Position numbers and translations under genes: made by a program | Part shown: one piece after another, positions 1 through 7,949 of the stretch | Position numbering within the stretch: position 1 is the stretch's first letter | Layout of the letters: each line of letters opens with the position of its first letter | DNA from: CAYWBU01 sp942491525 | GTDB lineage: Bacteria; Desulfobacterota; Desulfomonilia; UBA1062 | Length of the DNA: 64,000 nucleotides | Assembly: GCA_942491525.1 (NCBI GenBank) | Contig: CALOBW010000012.1 | Location: 3,467 to 67,466, forward strand | Reading direction: 5' to 3' | The notes under the pieces: generated by a model | Databases searched by the model: none | Told to the model about the DNA's origin: nothing | What the model saw: only the letters and a program-made list of their open reading frames with translations

Positions 1-1
1 C

Positions 2-637
2 GAGTATCAGCTCAAAGGCATTGGCCAGATTCCGGTGAATGCCAAGGTCGGCCTGACCTTCGCCTCCGGGCTGCGCTCGGTTGTACGTCAGGACCCTGAT
101 GTTGTCATGGTGGGTGAGATCCGTGACCTTGAAACTGCCGAGATCGCCATCCAGGCTGCCCTGACCGGTCACCTGGTGTTCTCGACCCTGCACACCAATG
201 ATGCAGCCAGTGCCATCACCCGTCTGATTGACATGGGCATCGAGCCCTTCCTGGTGACATCGTCACTGAATGCCGTTATTGCCCAGCGTCTGGTGCGTAA
301 GATTTGTCCTATTTGTAAGCAGGAGATTCCGGTTGAGGAGGAGACACTCTCTGAAATTGGTCTAACCAGTAACATTATGGGACCCGATGCTCGTCTTTAT
401 AAGGGACAGGGCTGCGTAGATTGCATCGGTACGGGCTACAAGGGCCGAGCTGGCATTTATGAGATTCTGATGATGACCGAGTCCATGAAGTCCACCGTCC
501 TGAACACCTCGGATTCCAATGAGATTAAGCGCCAGGCTGTAAAAGAGGGACTGCATACGCTGCGTGAAGATGGTGCGCGCAAGGTTAAAGACGGCATGAC
601 CACCGTGGAAGAGGTTCTCAGGGTAACTCAGGTCTGA
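2..637 (+). CDS. GspE/PilB-type secretion or pilus assembly ATPase, C-terminal part (5' end outside window)
   Basis: This is the C-terminal ~211 residues of a hexameric ATPase that powers type II secretion or type IV pilus assembly from the cytoplasmic face of the inner membrane. The frame is open from the first bases, so the gene starts upstream of the window. Visible family motifs are QDPDVVMVGEIRD (Walker B), the conserved histidine segment STLHTNDA, and a tetracysteine zinc motif (CPIC, then CVDC about 45 residues on) followed by GYKGRAGIYEIL. The zinc motif and the block from RQDP to STLHTN occur in both GspE and PilB, so the two cannot be separated without the N-terminus. The TGA stop overlaps the ATG of radA (TGATG), which suggests translational coupling. 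The family assignment is firm; the subfamily is open. Confidence 0.93.
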   Translation, partial: EYQLKGIGQIPVNAKVGLTFASGLRSVVRQDPDVVMVGEIRDLETAEIAIQAALTGHLVFSTLHTNDAASAITRLIDMGIEPFLVTSSLNAVIAQRLVRKICPICKQEIPVEEETLSEIGLTSNIMGPDARLYKGQGCVDCIGTGYKGRAGIYEILMMTESMKSTVLNTSDSNEIKRQAVKEGLHTLREDGARKVKDGMTTVEEVLRVTQV

Positions 638-2001
638 TGGCCAAGGCGCGTCTCAATTATACGTGTGAAGCCTGCCGTTATGTGGCTCCCCAGTGGATGG
701 GCAAATGCCCCCAGTGTGGAGAGTGGAACACCTTTATCGAAGAGGTGCAGGCCGGCGGCAAGGTCAGCCTCATCTCTGAGCGTAAGTCCGTCCCGATAGC
801 CCTGGACCGGATCGAGCCTGGTGATGTCAGCCGTAAGGCGACCGGAATTGCCGAGTTTGACCGTGTTTTGGGAGGGGGCGTAGTTCCCGGTTCATTCATT
901 CTGCTTGGCGGTGATCCCGGCGTCGGAAAGTCCACCATCATGCTGCAGATGTCTCAGGTGCTGGCCGAGAGTGGCTGCAGGATCTTCTACGTCAGCGGCG
1001 AGGAGTCCGCTGGTCAGCTTAAGATGCGCGGCATGCGCCTGGGGGTCGACTCTGCTAATATCATTGTATATACAGATGTTGTGCTGGATAATCTTAAGGC
1101 TGAGCTCAAGGCTGCCCGGGCCGACATTCTGATCATCGATTCGATCCAGTCGGTCTACAGCTCCCAGGTGGATGCGCCACCCGGCAGTGTTTCGCAGATT
1201 CGCCATTGTGCCGGCCTGTTTATGGAGTTTGCCAAAGGGTTGAATATTCCGGTCTTTGTGATTGGTCACGTGACCAAGGACGGCTGGATCGCGGGTCCCA
1301 AGATGCTCGAGCATATGGTTGATACCGTAGTCTATTTTGAGAATCATGAGTCTGGCGCCTACCGTGTGCTGCGGACAGTTAAAAACCGTTTTGGTCCGGT
1401 CGGCGAGATCGGTGTTTTTGAGATGCAGGAGCGGGGGCTAGTCGAAGTTGGCGATCCTTCAGGCATTTTCATCCATGGGCTGGGCGGCGAGTTTTCCGGC
1501 ACGGCCGTCATGTCAACCATCGAGGGTAGTCGTTCGTTCCTGATCGAGATCCAGTCCCTGGTGACCAAGACGTCTTTCTCTCAGCCGCGGCGGATCTCCA
1601 TCGGGATTGATCAGTCCAAGGTTTCTGTCTTGCTGGCGGTTATGGAGAAGCGGGCCGGTATCTTTCTTTCCAGCTCTGATGTTGTGGTAAATGTGGCCGG
1701 CGGCATCAAGGTCCAGGAGCCTGCCATCGATCTGGCAATCATTATGTCGCTGGCCTCCAGTGCCATGGATCGTACCCTGCCCACAGGCATGATCTGCATG
1801 GGGGAGGTGGGGCTGAATGGTGAGGTGCGGCCGGTATCACATGTTGAATTGCGCCTCAGGGAGGCGGCCCGCATGGGCTTTACAAAGGTTGTTCTGGCCA
1901 GTGACAATGCCGCTGCCGTTGCTAAGCTTAAGGGGTTGCAGCTGTTTCCGGTCAAAAAAATTGATGATGCCCTTGCAATACTGCAATCCCTTGAGTCATA
2001 A
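637..2001 (+). CDS. radA: DNA repair protein RadA
   Basis: RadA (Sms) is a RecA-like, DnaB-like motor that processes recombination intermediates. All parts are present in 454 residues, the usual family length: an N-terminal zinc finger (C10, C13, C24, C27), Walker A GGDPGVGKST at 91-100, the RadA-specific KNRFG motif at 249-253, and a C-terminal Lon-protease-like domain from about residue 280. Its ATG overlaps the stop of the upstream secretion ATPase gene by one base, so it is probably co-translated with it. The 157 bp after it hold the promoter of the next gene. Identification is secure. Confidence 0.97.
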   Translation: MAKARLNYTCEACRYVAPQWMGKCPQCGEWNTFIEEVQAGGKVSLISERKSVPIALDRIEPGDVSRKATGIAEFDRVLGGGVVPGSFILLGGDPGVGKSTIMLQMSQVLAESGCRIFYVSGEESAGQLKMRGMRLGVDSANIIVYTDVVLDNLKAELKAARADILIIDSIQSVYSSQVDAPPGSVSQIRHCAGLFMEFAKGLNIPVFVIGHVTKDGWIAGPKMLEHMVDTVVYFENHESGAYRVLRTVKNRFGPVGEIGVFEMQERGLVEVGDPSGIFIHGLGGEFSGTAVMSTIEGSRSFLIEIQSLVTKTSFSQPRRISIGIDQSKVSVLLAVMEKRAGIFLSSSDVVVNVAGGIKVQEPAIDLAIIMSLASSAMDRTLPTGMICMGEVGLNGEVRPVSHVELRLREAARMGFTKVVLASDNAAAVAKLKGLQLFPVKKIDDALAILQSLES

Positions 2002-2099
2002 CAATTAGCTTGGTCATCATCATATACCACTTTTATTGCAGTTTTCATAAAAAAGCTCTATAAAACTGAAGATTAGTGCCACTTTTTATCATTAGGGTA

Positions 2100-2128
2100 T
2101 TGACAGCGCCAAGTTCTGTAATTAATAA
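2100..2128 (+). promoter_or_regulatory. Predicted sigma-70 promoter of the IHF-like gene
   Basis: A perfect -35 box TTGACA (2100-2105) is followed after 17 bp by TAATAA (2123-2128), a modest -10. Transcription would begin near 2135, about 24 bases before the ATG, leaving room for the AAGGGGGT ribosome binding site. Assigned by eye only. Confidence 0.5.
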
Positions 2129-2158
2129 ATTTATGTAGTTAGACAAAAGGGGGTACAT

Positions 2159-2449
2159 ATGAGTACTTTAACTAAAAGTGGCATTATCGATGAAATTATT
2201 CTGAAAACCGGTCTTCCCCGCAATGAAGCCAGTGACGCAATAGAAACTTTCATTGAACTTATAAAGGAAGAGTTGGAAAAAGATAACCCGGTCAGCATCT
2301 CCGGCTTTGGCAAGTGGAGTGTCCGCAGGAAGAAGGCCCGTCGCGGCAGAAATCCCCAGACCGGTGATGAAATTACCATCACCCCCAGATCAGTTGTGAC
2401 CTTCTCGCTCTCCAATGTCCTGAGAGCCAGTCTGCCTCAGAGTAAGTAG
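2159..2449 (+). CDS. HU/IHF-family DNA-bending protein, IHF alpha-like
   Basis: A 96-residue histone-like protein that binds DNA as a dimer and bends it. The family hallmarks are the GFGKWSVRRKKARRGRNP segment, which enters the DNA-intercalating beta arm (GRNPQTGDEI), and an amphipathic N-terminal helix pair. The arm sequence GRNPQTG resembles IHF subunits more than HU. A partner beta subunit is not in the window, so it could work as a homodimer or with a distant partner. The start is set by a strong AAGGGGGT ribosome binding site. It is a single-gene unit: its own promoter upstream and an intrinsic terminator directly after the stop. Confidence 0.9.
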   Translation: MSTLTKSGIIDEIILKTGLPRNEASDAIETFIELIKEELEKDNPVSISGFGKWSVRRKKARRGRNPQTGDEITITPRSVVTFSLSNVLRASLPQSK

Positions 2450-2455
2450 TCCAAA

Positions 2456-2483
2456 AGGGCTGCTTACAGGCAGCCCTCTCTTT
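2456..2483 (+). terminator. Intrinsic terminator after the IHF-like gene
   Basis: Eight-base-pair stem AGGGCTGC (2456-2463) / GCAGCCCT (2470-2477) with a 6-nt loop, followed by CTCTTT. It sits 7 bases after the stop codon. Confidence 0.85.
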
Positions 2484-2487
2484 GATC

Positions 2488-2516
2488 TTGTCAGATCGAC
2501 CTGTCTAGTCTATTAA
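2488..2516 (+). promoter_or_regulatory. Predicted promoter abutting the YkgJ-family gene
   Basis: TTGTCA (2488-2493), 17-bp spacer, TATTAA (2511-2516). The expected start of transcription (about 2523) is only a few bases from the ATG at 2527, and no ribosome binding site is visible, so the mRNA may be leaderless or nearly so. Confidence 0.45.
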
Positions 2517-2526
2517 CTCTCAAGCT

Positions 2527-2991
2527 ATGTCAGACACAATTGATGCCCTCAATGAAAGGGCCTACTTCTTCGATGATGGCCTGCGTTTCGAATGTCAGAA
2601 CTGCGGAGCCTGCTGCAACGGTGAGCCGGGCATTATCTATGTGCTTCAGCAGGAGCTGCGGCCAATCGCTGCGGCCATTGATCTGCCGATGGACACCTTC
2701 ATATCCTGTTGTCTCTATCCCTACGGCATGAGTTACAGCATTAAGGAGGATGATAGCGGGCGCTGCATCTTTTATGAGGGTGGCTGCTCGATATATCCGG
2801 TGCGCCCCACGCAATGTCGCACCTTTCCCTTCTGGTTCTGCTACCTGCGCTCCGAGGACGGCTGGGCAGAGGCTGCCAAGCGTTGTCCCGGGGTGAACAA
2901 GGGGCGGCTCTATACCAAAGAGGAGATCATGCAGTGTCTCCATCAATCAATGCAGCAGCATATTGAGATCAGCAAGACGGATCTGGACTGA
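2527..2991 (+). CDS. YkgJ-family cysteine cluster protein
   Basis: A 154-residue protein of the YkgJ/Fe-S (or zinc) cysteine cluster family, whose biochemical role is generally unknown. The signature is visible: C23, C26, C29 and C30 in the FECQNCGACC segment, then C-I-F-Y-E-G-G-C-S-I-Y and the conserved RPTQCRTFPFWF. The cysteines probably bind a metal or an Fe-S cluster. No ribosome binding site precedes the ATG and a predicted promoter sits almost on it. The stop overlaps the next gene's ATG (TGATG), so the two are probably translated together. Family membership is clear; function is not. Confidence 0.85.
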   Translation: MSDTIDALNERAYFFDDGLRFECQNCGACCNGEPGIIYVLQQELRPIAAAIDLPMDTFISCCLYPYGMSYSIKEDDSGRCIFYEGGCSIYPVRPTQCRTFPFWFCYLRSEDGWAEAAKRCPGVNKGRLYTKEEIMQCLHQSMQQHIEISKTDLD

Positions 2992-3632
2992 TGGCGGCCT
3001 GCATCTTCGATCTTGACGGTACGCTGCTTGACAGTCTGCAGGATATCGGAGACTCCATGAATCGGGTCCTGGCCCGCCATGACTATCCAACGCATGCTCT
3101 GGACGCTTACCGCCTCTTCATCGGCGACGGTCTCAATAAGCTTGTGGAACGCGCCCTGCCTTCCGAGGCTGCGCCTTATGTTGAAGATTTTGTTGAATAC
3201 ATGAATGCTGAGTATGCGGCCTCGTGGTCCAACAATACCCGGCCCTATGCCGGCATCAAGGGGTTGCTGGATAGCTTGAGCCGGGCCGGTGTCCCCATGT
3301 CGATTCTCTCCAATAAACCGGATGGCTTCACGCGCGAAATGTGTGACAAACTGCTGGGGGAGTGGCGTTTTGTTGCGGTCAGCGGGGTTGTCACCCTTGA
3401 ACGCAGGAAGCCAGATCCGCGCAGGGCGCTGGAGATGGCTGGAGAGATGGGCGTTGCTGCCGCTGAGTGTTATTTTATCGGTGACAGCGGCGTTGATATC
3501 ATGACCGCCAAGAATGCGGGCATGGTTGCCGTCGGGGTAGACTGGGGCTTCAGGCCTTCAGATGAGCTGCGTGATGCTGATCATATCATCATGCAGCCGG
3601 CGGAACTGTTGGCCATTTTAAACCTTGGCTAG
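2991..3632 (+). CDS. HAD-superfamily hydrolase, phosphoglycolate-phosphatase-like
   Basis: A 213-residue HAD hydrolase of the Gph/PGP type, likely removing phosphate from 2-phosphoglycolate or a similar small metabolite in the cytoplasm. Motif I is FDLDGTLLDS (nucleophile D7, acid D9), motif II lies in SILSNKP, the lysine motif is near ERRKPDP, and motif IV is GDSGVDI. The length fits the family. It overlaps the upstream cysteine-cluster gene by one base, and its last 15 bases overlap the 3' end of the convergent ptsP gene. Substrate cannot be fixed from sequence because HAD phosphatases are promiscuous. Confidence 0.85.
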   Translation: MAACIFDLDGTLLDSLQDIGDSMNRVLARHDYPTHALDAYRLFIGDGLNKLVERALPSEAAPYVEDFVEYMNAEYAASWSNNTRPYAGIKGLLDSLSRAGVPMSILSNKPDGFTREMCDKLLGEWRFVAVSGVVTLERRKPDPRRALEMAGEMGVAAAECYFIGDSGVDIMTAKNAGMVAVGVDWGFRPSDELRDADHIIMQPAELLAILNLG

Positions 3633-5813
3633 CATCTGGGTGGCCATTGCCTGAGCCTCGTTCAGGCTGATCGATTCGATGGTGGCCTGAATCTGCGCCA
3701 GGAAGCGCGGATCGCAGCTGAGCTTTCGCAGTCCGATGCCGATCAGGAATGGGATGTATTCGCTCTCATGGGCCATCTCGCCGCAGATGGAGATATCTTT
3801 TTCGCCGGCCAGGCTGACGACCCGTTTCAGGGCCCTCAGGACCGCCGGGTTGGCCGGAGTGTAGTAGCCGGCAACCTTCTCGTTGGTGCGGTCAACTCCC
3901 AGCAGGTATTGTATGAAATCATTGGTGCCGATGCAGAAGAAGTCTGCCTCCCGGCTTAGTTCATCCATAATTTCAACCACCGATGGCACCTCGATCATCA
4001 TGCCGATGGCGGGTTGTGTGTTGCATGGGATGTGCTCGCGCTGCAGTTCCCTGATGCAGCTCATGACAATATGGCGGGCGGTAATGAACTCATCCAGAGA
4101 GCTGATCATGGGGAACATTATGCGCAATCGGTCATGCTGGGCGCCGGCCCGCAGGATGGCCCGCAGCTGCTGACGGAAGATCTCTTCATAGCGCAATGAG
4201 AAGCGGATTGATCGTAAACCCATGGCCGGATTGTCGCCGCCGTCGGCCTCGAAGTAGCTTAAAGCCTTGTCGCCCCCCACATCGAGGGTTCGGATGGTGA
4301 TCTCCTCTGCGGCCATCTCCTCTGTCAGGCGCCGGTAGATGACGTACTGCTCCTCCTCGGATGGTAGTGTGGTCCTGATCAGAAATGGAAACTCGGTGCG
4401 ATACAGGCCGACGCCTTCTGATTTGAGCTCTTTGGCCAGACTCAGTTCGCTCAATAGATTGATGTTGGACTGCAGAATTATGCGGGTGCCGTCACTGGTG
4501 TGGGTCTGCGGCTTCATGGAGCTGGACTGAATTTCCTGGGCAATCAGCTCGCGCTCCTCGAACTGCTGGCGCACCTCGTCGGAGGGGTTGATGTAGATGT
4601 TGCCGATATTGGCATCCATCAGCAGGTCGCTGCCGTCGGGCAGGTTCAGCAGAATTGGGTCGTTGGCTATCACCATCGGGATGCCCAGGCTGCGCGCGAG
4701 AATGGCGATGTGCGATGTGATGCCGCCCGATGCCAGAATGACGGCCAGGGCCTCTTCGGATGCCAGCATGACCATGTCCGACGGAAAGAGCTCGGCTGCG
4801 ACGACAATCCGGCCGTTCAGTCTGATTGGGTGGGATTTGTCGCCGCTGGTCAGGTTGCCCAGCAGGCGGCGCATCAGATCGCCGACGTCCTGCGCCTTCT
4901 CTTGGATGTAGGCGTGCTGGCTGTTTCTGAATAGATCGATATAGCGGCTGCAGACGATGTTGATTGAAGCCGGCGGGTTTTCGCCGGCCTCGATGCGTTC
5001 GCGGATCTCGCCAATAAAGGCCGGATCCCTGAGCATCATCTGCTGGGCCGTGAAGATCAGGGAAACCATCTCTGGCAGCCGCTGCTCCATCTTGATCTGG
5101 ATCTCTTTGAGCTGGCCGGAGGTCTCCCTGATGGCGCGATCGAGATCCTGCAGGGTGTATGTGGATTCGCTCTCATTCATCCGCAACGTGCCCTGGCTGC
5201 GCAGCCGTATTGAAGATCCGGCCACAATGCCCTTGGATGCCGTCTGGCCCTTGATGAGATTCTGCCCGGCAGTGTCACTCAATACCTGAGTGCGGTTTGA
5301 GTGCAGATCCATAAGGGATCTGACGTTTTCAATGGCACCGGCAACCTGGGAAGTGACGCCCTGCAGGGCCAGTAGGTCTGTCTCTTTGAATGGATTGGCC
5401 TCGATGCGCTGGGCGGTCAGAACGCCGATCTTCTGCAGTCCCCTGATAATAGGGACAGCGATAAATGAGTCGGTCTCATTCTCGCCGGTTTCGGGTATGT
5501 ACTGGTAGTCGGGGTTGTCTTTTGCCCGCTGCTCTACAATCGAGCGGCGCTGCTGCAGGGACTTGCCCACCAGACCTTGGCCTTCGTTGATGCGCAGATT
5601 GTCGACGCATTCCGGGCAGAGGCCGGATGTGGCGCTCATCACCAGCTGTTGGCTCTCCTCCTCATAGAGGTAGATGGAGCTGACATGCGCATTGAGGTGG
5701 CGTGACACCAGGTTGACGATGCGCTCGAGAAAGCTGCCGAAGTCGGAACTGCCGGCCAGCAGGGAACTCAGTTCGCTGACGCTTAAAAGCAGCCCCAGGT
5801 GCTGATCTTTCAT
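3618..5813 (-). CDS. ptsP: Phosphoenolpyruvate-protein phosphotransferase with N-terminal GAF domain (enzyme I-Ntr type)
   Basis: A 731-residue enzyme I that moves phosphate from PEP to an HPr-like carrier. Domain order: GAF sensor (about 10-165), enzyme I N-domain with an HPr-binding helical part (about 190-320), the phosphohistidine swivel with GGITSHIAILAR (H368), and the PEP-binding TIM barrel with GLYRTEFPFL and CGEMAHE. The N-terminal GAF domain is the mark of PtsP (enzyme I-Ntr), which usually serves nitrogen/carbon or potassium regulation rather than sugar uptake. No HPr or IIA-Ntr gene is nearby. GGAG lies 8 bases before the ATG. It follows an ArsR-type gene on the same strand by 49 bp, and the two may be cotranscribed. 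Confidence 0.93.
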   Translation of the reverse strand: MKDQHLGLLLSVSELSSLLAGSSDFGSFLERIVNLVSRHLNAHVSSIYLYEEESQQLVMSATSGLCPECVDNLRINEGQGLVGKSLQQRRSIVEQRAKDNPDYQYIPETGENETDSFIAVPIIRGLQKIGVLTAQRIEANPFKETDLLALQGVTSQVAGAIENVRSLMDLHSNRTQVLSDTAGQNLIKGQTASKGIVAGSSIRLRSQGTLRMNESESTYTLQDLDRAIRETSGQLKEIQIKMEQRLPEMVSLIFTAQQMMLRDPAFIGEIRERIEAGENPPASINIVCSRYIDLFRNSQHAYIQEKAQDVGDLMRRLLGNLTSGDKSHPIRLNGRIVVAAELFPSDMVMLASEEALAVILASGGITSHIAILARSLGIPMVIANDPILLNLPDGSDLLMDANIGNIYINPSDEVRQQFEERELIAQEIQSSSMKPQTHTSDGTRIILQSNINLLSELSLAKELKSEGVGLYRTEFPFLIRTTLPSEEEQYVIYRRLTEEMAAEEITIRTLDVGGDKALSYFEADGGDNPAMGLRSIRFSLRYEEIFRQQLRAILRAGAQHDRLRIMFPMISSLDEFITARHIVMSCIRELQREHIPCNTQPAIGMMIEVPSVVEIMDELSREADFFCIGTNDFIQYLLGVDRTNEKVAGYYTPANPAVLRALKRVVSLAGEKDISICGEMAHESEYIPFLIGIGLRKLSCDPRFLAQIQATIESISLNEAQAMATQMLAKV

Positions 5814-5862
5814 GGGTTACTCCAGTTCATGGTTAATATAACGGTAAAAGGGTTGGCGAAAT

Positions 5863-6216
5863 TTAATTGGTTATGTGATCAAAACCCAGATGCAGGGAAC
5901 GTTTGAGCTCTTTGTTGGTCAGCGAGTAATAGACAACCTTGCCGCTCTTATGCGACTTGACCATTTTATGGTCACTTAGGACCCGCAGTTGATGCGAGAT
6001 GGCGGAGTGCTCCATTTCAAGGGTTGCCGCGATATCGGAGACGCACATTTCATGGGCGCAGAGGGCCATGACAATTCGCAGCCGGGTGGGGTCTCCCAGT
6101 ACCCTGAAGTAGCCCGAGAGGCGCAGATACATCTCCGGATCATTTGGCAGACGATCCAGAACCTCCTTGACTACGACGTGGTCGATGACTGCAGGAATCT
6201 TATCCTTGGATGCCAT
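5863..6216 (-). CDS. ArsR/SmtB-family winged-helix transcriptional regulator
   Basis: A 117-residue winged-helix repressor. The DNA-recognition stretch MCVSDIAATLEMEHSAISHQLRVL and the wing GKVVYYSL are typical of ArsR/SmtB. The ligand is uncertain: only two cysteines are visible, in LCAHEMC just before the recognition helix, where ArsR proteins often carry a CxC metal site that is absent here. The C-terminal HLGFDHIT could contribute histidine/aspartate ligands at the alpha-5 position. The gene is divergent from rpsB and lies 49 bp ahead of ptsP on the same strand. A TTGACT (minus strand, about 40 bp upstream of the ATG) may be its -35, but no convincing -10 could be set. Confidence 0.85.
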   Translation of the reverse strand: MASKDKIPAVIDHVVVKEVLDRLPNDPEMYLRLSGYFRVLGDPTRLRIVMALCAHEMCVSDIAATLEMEHSAISHQLRVLSDHKMVKSHKSGKVVYYSLTNKELKRSLHLGFDHITN

Positions 6217-6340
6217 ATATAGATGATTATGCTGTCATATGAAAAAGTCAAGCTTTTCTTGCTTTTGGCGATTGTACCGGAATTATTTTCGGAAAATGAA
6301 TTGAAATTTAGCTTTCGCCGGCCGCAGAGGGCAAAACTGC

Positions 6341-6369
6341 TTGATCGGATACCCAAGTTGTGTTACTAG
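6341..6369 (+). promoter_or_regulatory. Weak candidate promoter of the rpsB operon
   Basis: TTGATC (6341-6346), 17-bp spacer, TACTAG (6364-6369). The match is poor at -10, but the position is right for a transcript that carries the folded leader and rpsB. Confidence 0.25.
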
Positions 6370-6401
6370 GCTTGCAAAATTAAGCACGTCCCATTCCACA
6401 G

Positions 6402-6470
6402 GCTGTGAGGCGGTGTCCCTAAGGGATTATCACAGCATAGGGGCGGATGCTAACCGTGAAAGGAGACGTT
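6402..6470 (+). promoter_or_regulatory. Structured 5' leader of rpsB (candidate S2 autoregulatory RNA)
   Basis: The leader can fold into a 7-bp stem GCTGTGA (6402-6408) / TCACAGC (6430-6436) that encloses a second stem GTCCC (6415-6419) / GGGAT (6423-6427). A further GCAT (6435-6438) / ATGC (6447-6450) pairing is possible next to it. The ribosome binding site AAAGGAG (6459-6465) and ATG follow. Leader-mediated feedback by S2 on rpsB-tsf is known in gammaproteobacteria; that this RNA acts in the same way is an inference. Confidence 0.45.
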
Positions 6471-7331
6471 ATGTCAATTGTATCAATGAAACAACTTCTA
6501 GAGGCAGGTGTACATTTTGGTCATCAGACCCCGCGCTGGGATCCCAAGATGAAACCCTACATTTTCGGTTCCAGAAATGGTATTCACATCATTGACCTGC
6601 AGAAGACTGAGAAGCTCTTCGATACTGCCTGTGACTACATCAGAGAGACTGTTGCCAACGGCGGCAAGGTCATGATGGTCGGTACCAAGAAGCAGGCCCA
6701 GGATGCCATCGCTGAAGAGGCTCAGAGAGTCGGTGCTTACTACATCAACCACCGCTGGCTGGGCGGCATGCTGACCAACTTCGAGACCATTAAGACCAGT
6801 GTTGACAAGCTCAAGTGGCTTGAGTCCATCATTGATGACGGTTCCATCGCTGATTACCCCAAGAAGGAGCAGCTCAGCATGAAACGCCATAAGATGAAGC
6901 TTGACCGCGCTCTGCACGGAATCAAGGATATGAACCGTCTGCCCGACGTGATCTTCATCGTGGATCCCTCCAGAGAGCATATCGCTGTCAGCGAGGCCCG
7001 CAAACTTAATATTCCGATCGTGGCCATCGTGGATACAAACTGCGACCCGACCCAGATCGACTATGTGATTCCGGGCAATGATGATGCTATCCGCGCCATC
7101 AGGCTCTTCACCAATAAAGTTGCCCAGTCAATCGAAGAGGGCTCCGTGGCCTATGCCGACAAACTTCAGGCAATCAAGGCTGAAGAGGATGTGGCTGTTG
7201 CCTCTGGCGCCAAGGGCATCAAGGATGACCAGTTGATCGGCAAAGACCTGGATGAGAACGACGAGATCGAGATTATCGTTAAGGAAGCTCCGGCCGTTGA
7301 AGAGGCTGCTGAGAAGACAGACGAAGCATAA
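6471..7331 (+). CDS. rpsB: 30S ribosomal protein S2
   Basis: S2 binds the 30S body and is needed to recruit S1. The protein has 286 residues; family blocks such as LLEAGVHFGHQTPRWDPKM, YYINHRWLGGMLTN, PDVIFIVDP and the C-terminal VDTNCDP, IPGNDDAIRAI are all present. It is longer than E. coli S2 because of an acidic tail (EENDEIEIIVKEAPAVEE-type). I chose the ATG at 6471, with AAAGGAG six bases upstream, over an in-frame ATG at 6447 that has no ribosome binding site. It opens the rpsB-tsf-pyrH-frr operon; codon use is strongly biased, as in highly expressed genes. Confidence 0.98.
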   Translation: MSIVSMKQLLEAGVHFGHQTPRWDPKMKPYIFGSRNGIHIIDLQKTEKLFDTACDYIRETVANGGKVMMVGTKKQAQDAIAEEAQRVGAYYINHRWLGGMLTNFETIKTSVDKLKWLESIIDDGSIADYPKKEQLSMKRHKMKLDRALHGIKDMNRLPDVIFIVDPSREHIAVSEARKLNIPIVAIVDTNCDPTQIDYVIPGNDDAIRAIRLFTNKVAQSIEEGSVAYADKLQAIKAEEDVAVASGAKGIKDDQLIGKDLDENDEIEIIVKEAPAVEEAAEKTDEA

Positions 7332-7348
7332 TTTTTCGGAGGAATTAA

Positions 7349-7948
7349 ATGGCTATTTCAGCTGCAGATGTAAAGAAACTGAGAGATAAAACTGATGTTG
7401 GCATGATGGACTGCAAGAAGGCCCTGGAAGAGACCGGCGGCAACTTCGATAAGGCTGTCGAGCTGCTGCGCAAGAAGGGTATGCAGGTTGCCAACAAGAG
7501 AGCCGGCCGTGAGGCTTCAGAGGGCATGGTTGATGCCTATATCCATATGGGTGGTAAGATGGGCGTGCTGGTCGAGGTTAACTGTGAGAGTGACTTCGTT
7601 GCCAAGTCCGACAACTTCAAGGCTTTTGTGAAGGATGTCTCCATGCATATCGCTGCCAGCGATACCCAGTATGTTTCCCGTGACCAGGTTCCGGCCGAGG
7701 TTGTTGAGAAAGAGAAGAGCATCCTGAAGGAGCAGGCCCTGGCCTCAGGCAAGCCCGAAAATATTGTCGACAAGATGGTTGAGGGTCGTATTAACAAGTT
7801 CTTCGAAGAGCGCTGTCTGCTTGACCAGCCCTTTGTCAAGGATCCCGACAAGAGCATCCAGCAGTTGTTGGACGATCTGATGGGCAAGACTGGCGAAAAG
7901 TGTCAGATCAGAAGATTTGCCAAGTTCCAGCTCGGAGAAGAGATCTAA
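7349..7948 (+). CDS. tsf: Translation elongation factor Ts
   Basis: EF-Ts is the guanine nucleotide exchange factor of EF-Tu. The N-terminal UBA-like domain carries TDVGMMDCKKALEETGG, close to the family signature, followed by the core with VEVNCESDFVAKSDNF. At 199 residues it is the short form (E. coli has 283), containing one core subdomain, as in Thermus and many deltaproteobacteria. The ribosome binding site is GGAGGAAT. It is 17 bp after rpsB and 1 bp before the GTG of pyrH, so the operon is tightly coupled. Confidence 0.97.
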   Translation: MAISAADVKKLRDKTDVGMMDCKKALEETGGNFDKAVELLRKKGMQVANKRAGREASEGMVDAYIHMGGKMGVLVEVNCESDFVAKSDNFKAFVKDVSMHIAASDTQYVSRDQVPAEVVEKEKSILKEQALASGKPENIVDKMVEGRINKFFEERCLLDQPFVKDPDKSIQQLLDDLMGKTGEKCQIRRFAKFQLGEEI

Positions 7949-7949
7949 G

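Noticed and set aside
6212..6242. AT-rich palindromic sequence before the ArsR gene as its operator
   Set aside because: Several overlapping weak inverted repeats (CATAT/ATATG, ATGA/TCAT) are possible and none stands out over AT-rich background.
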